Shown one piece after another: positions 13,274 to 13,835 of a stretch of 13,835 nucleotides of DNA. The DNA comes from Bacteroides sp. OM05-12. Its GTDB lineage: Bacteria > Bacteroidota > Bacteroidia > Bacteroidales > Bacteroidaceae. Within the stretch, counting starts at the first letter, position 1; each line of letters opens with the position of its first letter. A program made the position numbers and the translations under genes. Below the pieces are notes generated by a model that was not told the origin of the DNA, did not search any database, and saw nothing but the letters and a program-made list of their open reading frames with translations. Where the stretch lies: positions 1-13,835 of the forward strand of contig NZ_QSUN01000044.1 of NCBI RefSeq assembly GCF_003438995.1, written 5' to 3'.

Positions 13274-13835
13274 AGCTATTTCTGCTTGAAATGACTTCAT
13301 CAAACAATCACGCATGGTGATGTATGGATAACCAATCGATCGATAAATATTATAAGAATCAATAAGCCGTTTCTGCTTGAAGTGGCTTCATCAAACAATC
13401 GCGTATGGTGATGTATGGATAACCAATCGATTGATAAATATTGTAAGGATCAATAAGCTATTTTTGCTCGAAGTGGTTTCATCAAACAATCACGCATGGT
13501 GATGTATGGATAACCAATTGATCGATAAATATTATAAGAATCAATAAGCCGTTTCTGCTTAAAGTGGCTTCATCAAACAATCACGCATGGTGATGTATGG
13601 ATAACCAATCACTCAATAGATATTATGAAAATTGAAAAGCCGTTTCTGCTTGAAGTGGCTTCACCAAACAATCACGCATGGTGATGTATGGATAACCAAT
13701 CGATTGATAAATATTGTAAGAATCAATGAGCTGTTTCTGCTTGAAGTGGCTTCATCAAACAATCACGTATGGTGACGTATGACCAATCGATCAATCGATA
13801 AATATTATAAAAATCAATGAGCTGTTTCTGCTTGA
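13274..13835. repeat. 91-bp tandem repeat array, six full units, running off the window
   Basis: Units begin at AGC at 13274, 13365, 13456, 13547, 13638 and 13729 (five of 91 bases, the sixth of 92), with a seventh starting at 13821. Units differ at only a few positions. Each contains a TGAAG-TGG-CTTCA type inverted repeat, ATCAC-GCATG-GTGAT, a constant GATGTATGGATAACCAATC block and an ATCGATCGAT or ATCGATTGAT palindrome. Some units also have ATTGAT/ATCAAT ends. The period is not a multiple of 3 and stops occur in every frame, so it is not coding. It is not CRISPR, since the whole unit repeats and there are no unique spacers. Possible roles are protein-binding iterons (replication, transfer or partition), a repeated small RNA, or a silent satellite. 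It lies just after the terminator of the unknown cassette. Confidence 0.9.

Noticed and set aside
13274..13835. CRISPR array
   Set aside because: The entire 91-base unit repeats; there are no unique spacers of constant length and no cas genes in the window.
13274..13835. Repeat-encoded peptide
   Set aside because: The 91-base period shifts frame in every unit and stops appear quickly in each frame on both strands.

Overview
This window looks like chromosome and mobile-element DNA from a gut Bacteroidales species (Bacteroides, Phocaeicola or Parabacteroides type). Several signs agree. The DNA is AT-rich with few Shine-Dalgarno sites. A promoter matches the Bacteroides form TTTG-N19-TAnnTTTG. 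There is a lipoprotein with an acidic stretch after the lipid cysteine, a tyrosine recombinase of the kind found on Bacteroides elements, and an HTH protein of the excisionase type typical of such elements.

Layout. Bases 1-243 are the 3' end of an ISL3-type transposase, followed by a strong hairpin terminator (307-342). At 366-409, minus strand, lies the 3' half of a tRNA-Met(CAU) gene: anticodon loop, T arm and acceptor 3' strand, but no 5' half. This is the usual scar of site-specific integration into a tRNA gene. It makes about 410 the left boundary of an integrated element that continues out of the window on the right. Just inside are three overlapping minus-strand genes (566-3346): a GNAT acetyltransferase fused to a PUA/EVE-like domain, an ASCH-domain protein, and a two-TM AbiC-like protein fused to a P-loop kinase-like domain. 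They read as one operon and are a good candidate for a little-described anti-phage or conflict system.

The middle holds a tyrosine recombinase (3860-5083), a small charged protein with three copies of a short acidic motif (5309-5815), and a promoter followed by a long rod-shaped structured RNA (5863-6085). That RNA lies in the leader of a surface lipoprotein gene (6170-7411). A DNA-binding regulator (7825-8487, minus) faces an excisionase-like HTH gene (8646-9056). Between the two lies an array of repeats spaced one helical turn apart.

The right part (8646-13167) is a co-oriented cassette: the HTH protein, a small unknown, two tandem paralogs with a Cys-rich zinc-binding-like N terminus, and a further gene. 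Each paralog is preceded by a conserved hairpin. The second paralog and the last gene share a C-terminal module, which I count three times in two genes. After a terminator, the window ends inside an array of 91-bp tandem repeats (13274 to the end).

The integrase, HTH protein and truncated tRNA describe element mobility. The minus-strand operon and the duplicated cassette look like cargo. I could not assign a biochemical function to the 9046-13167 genes.
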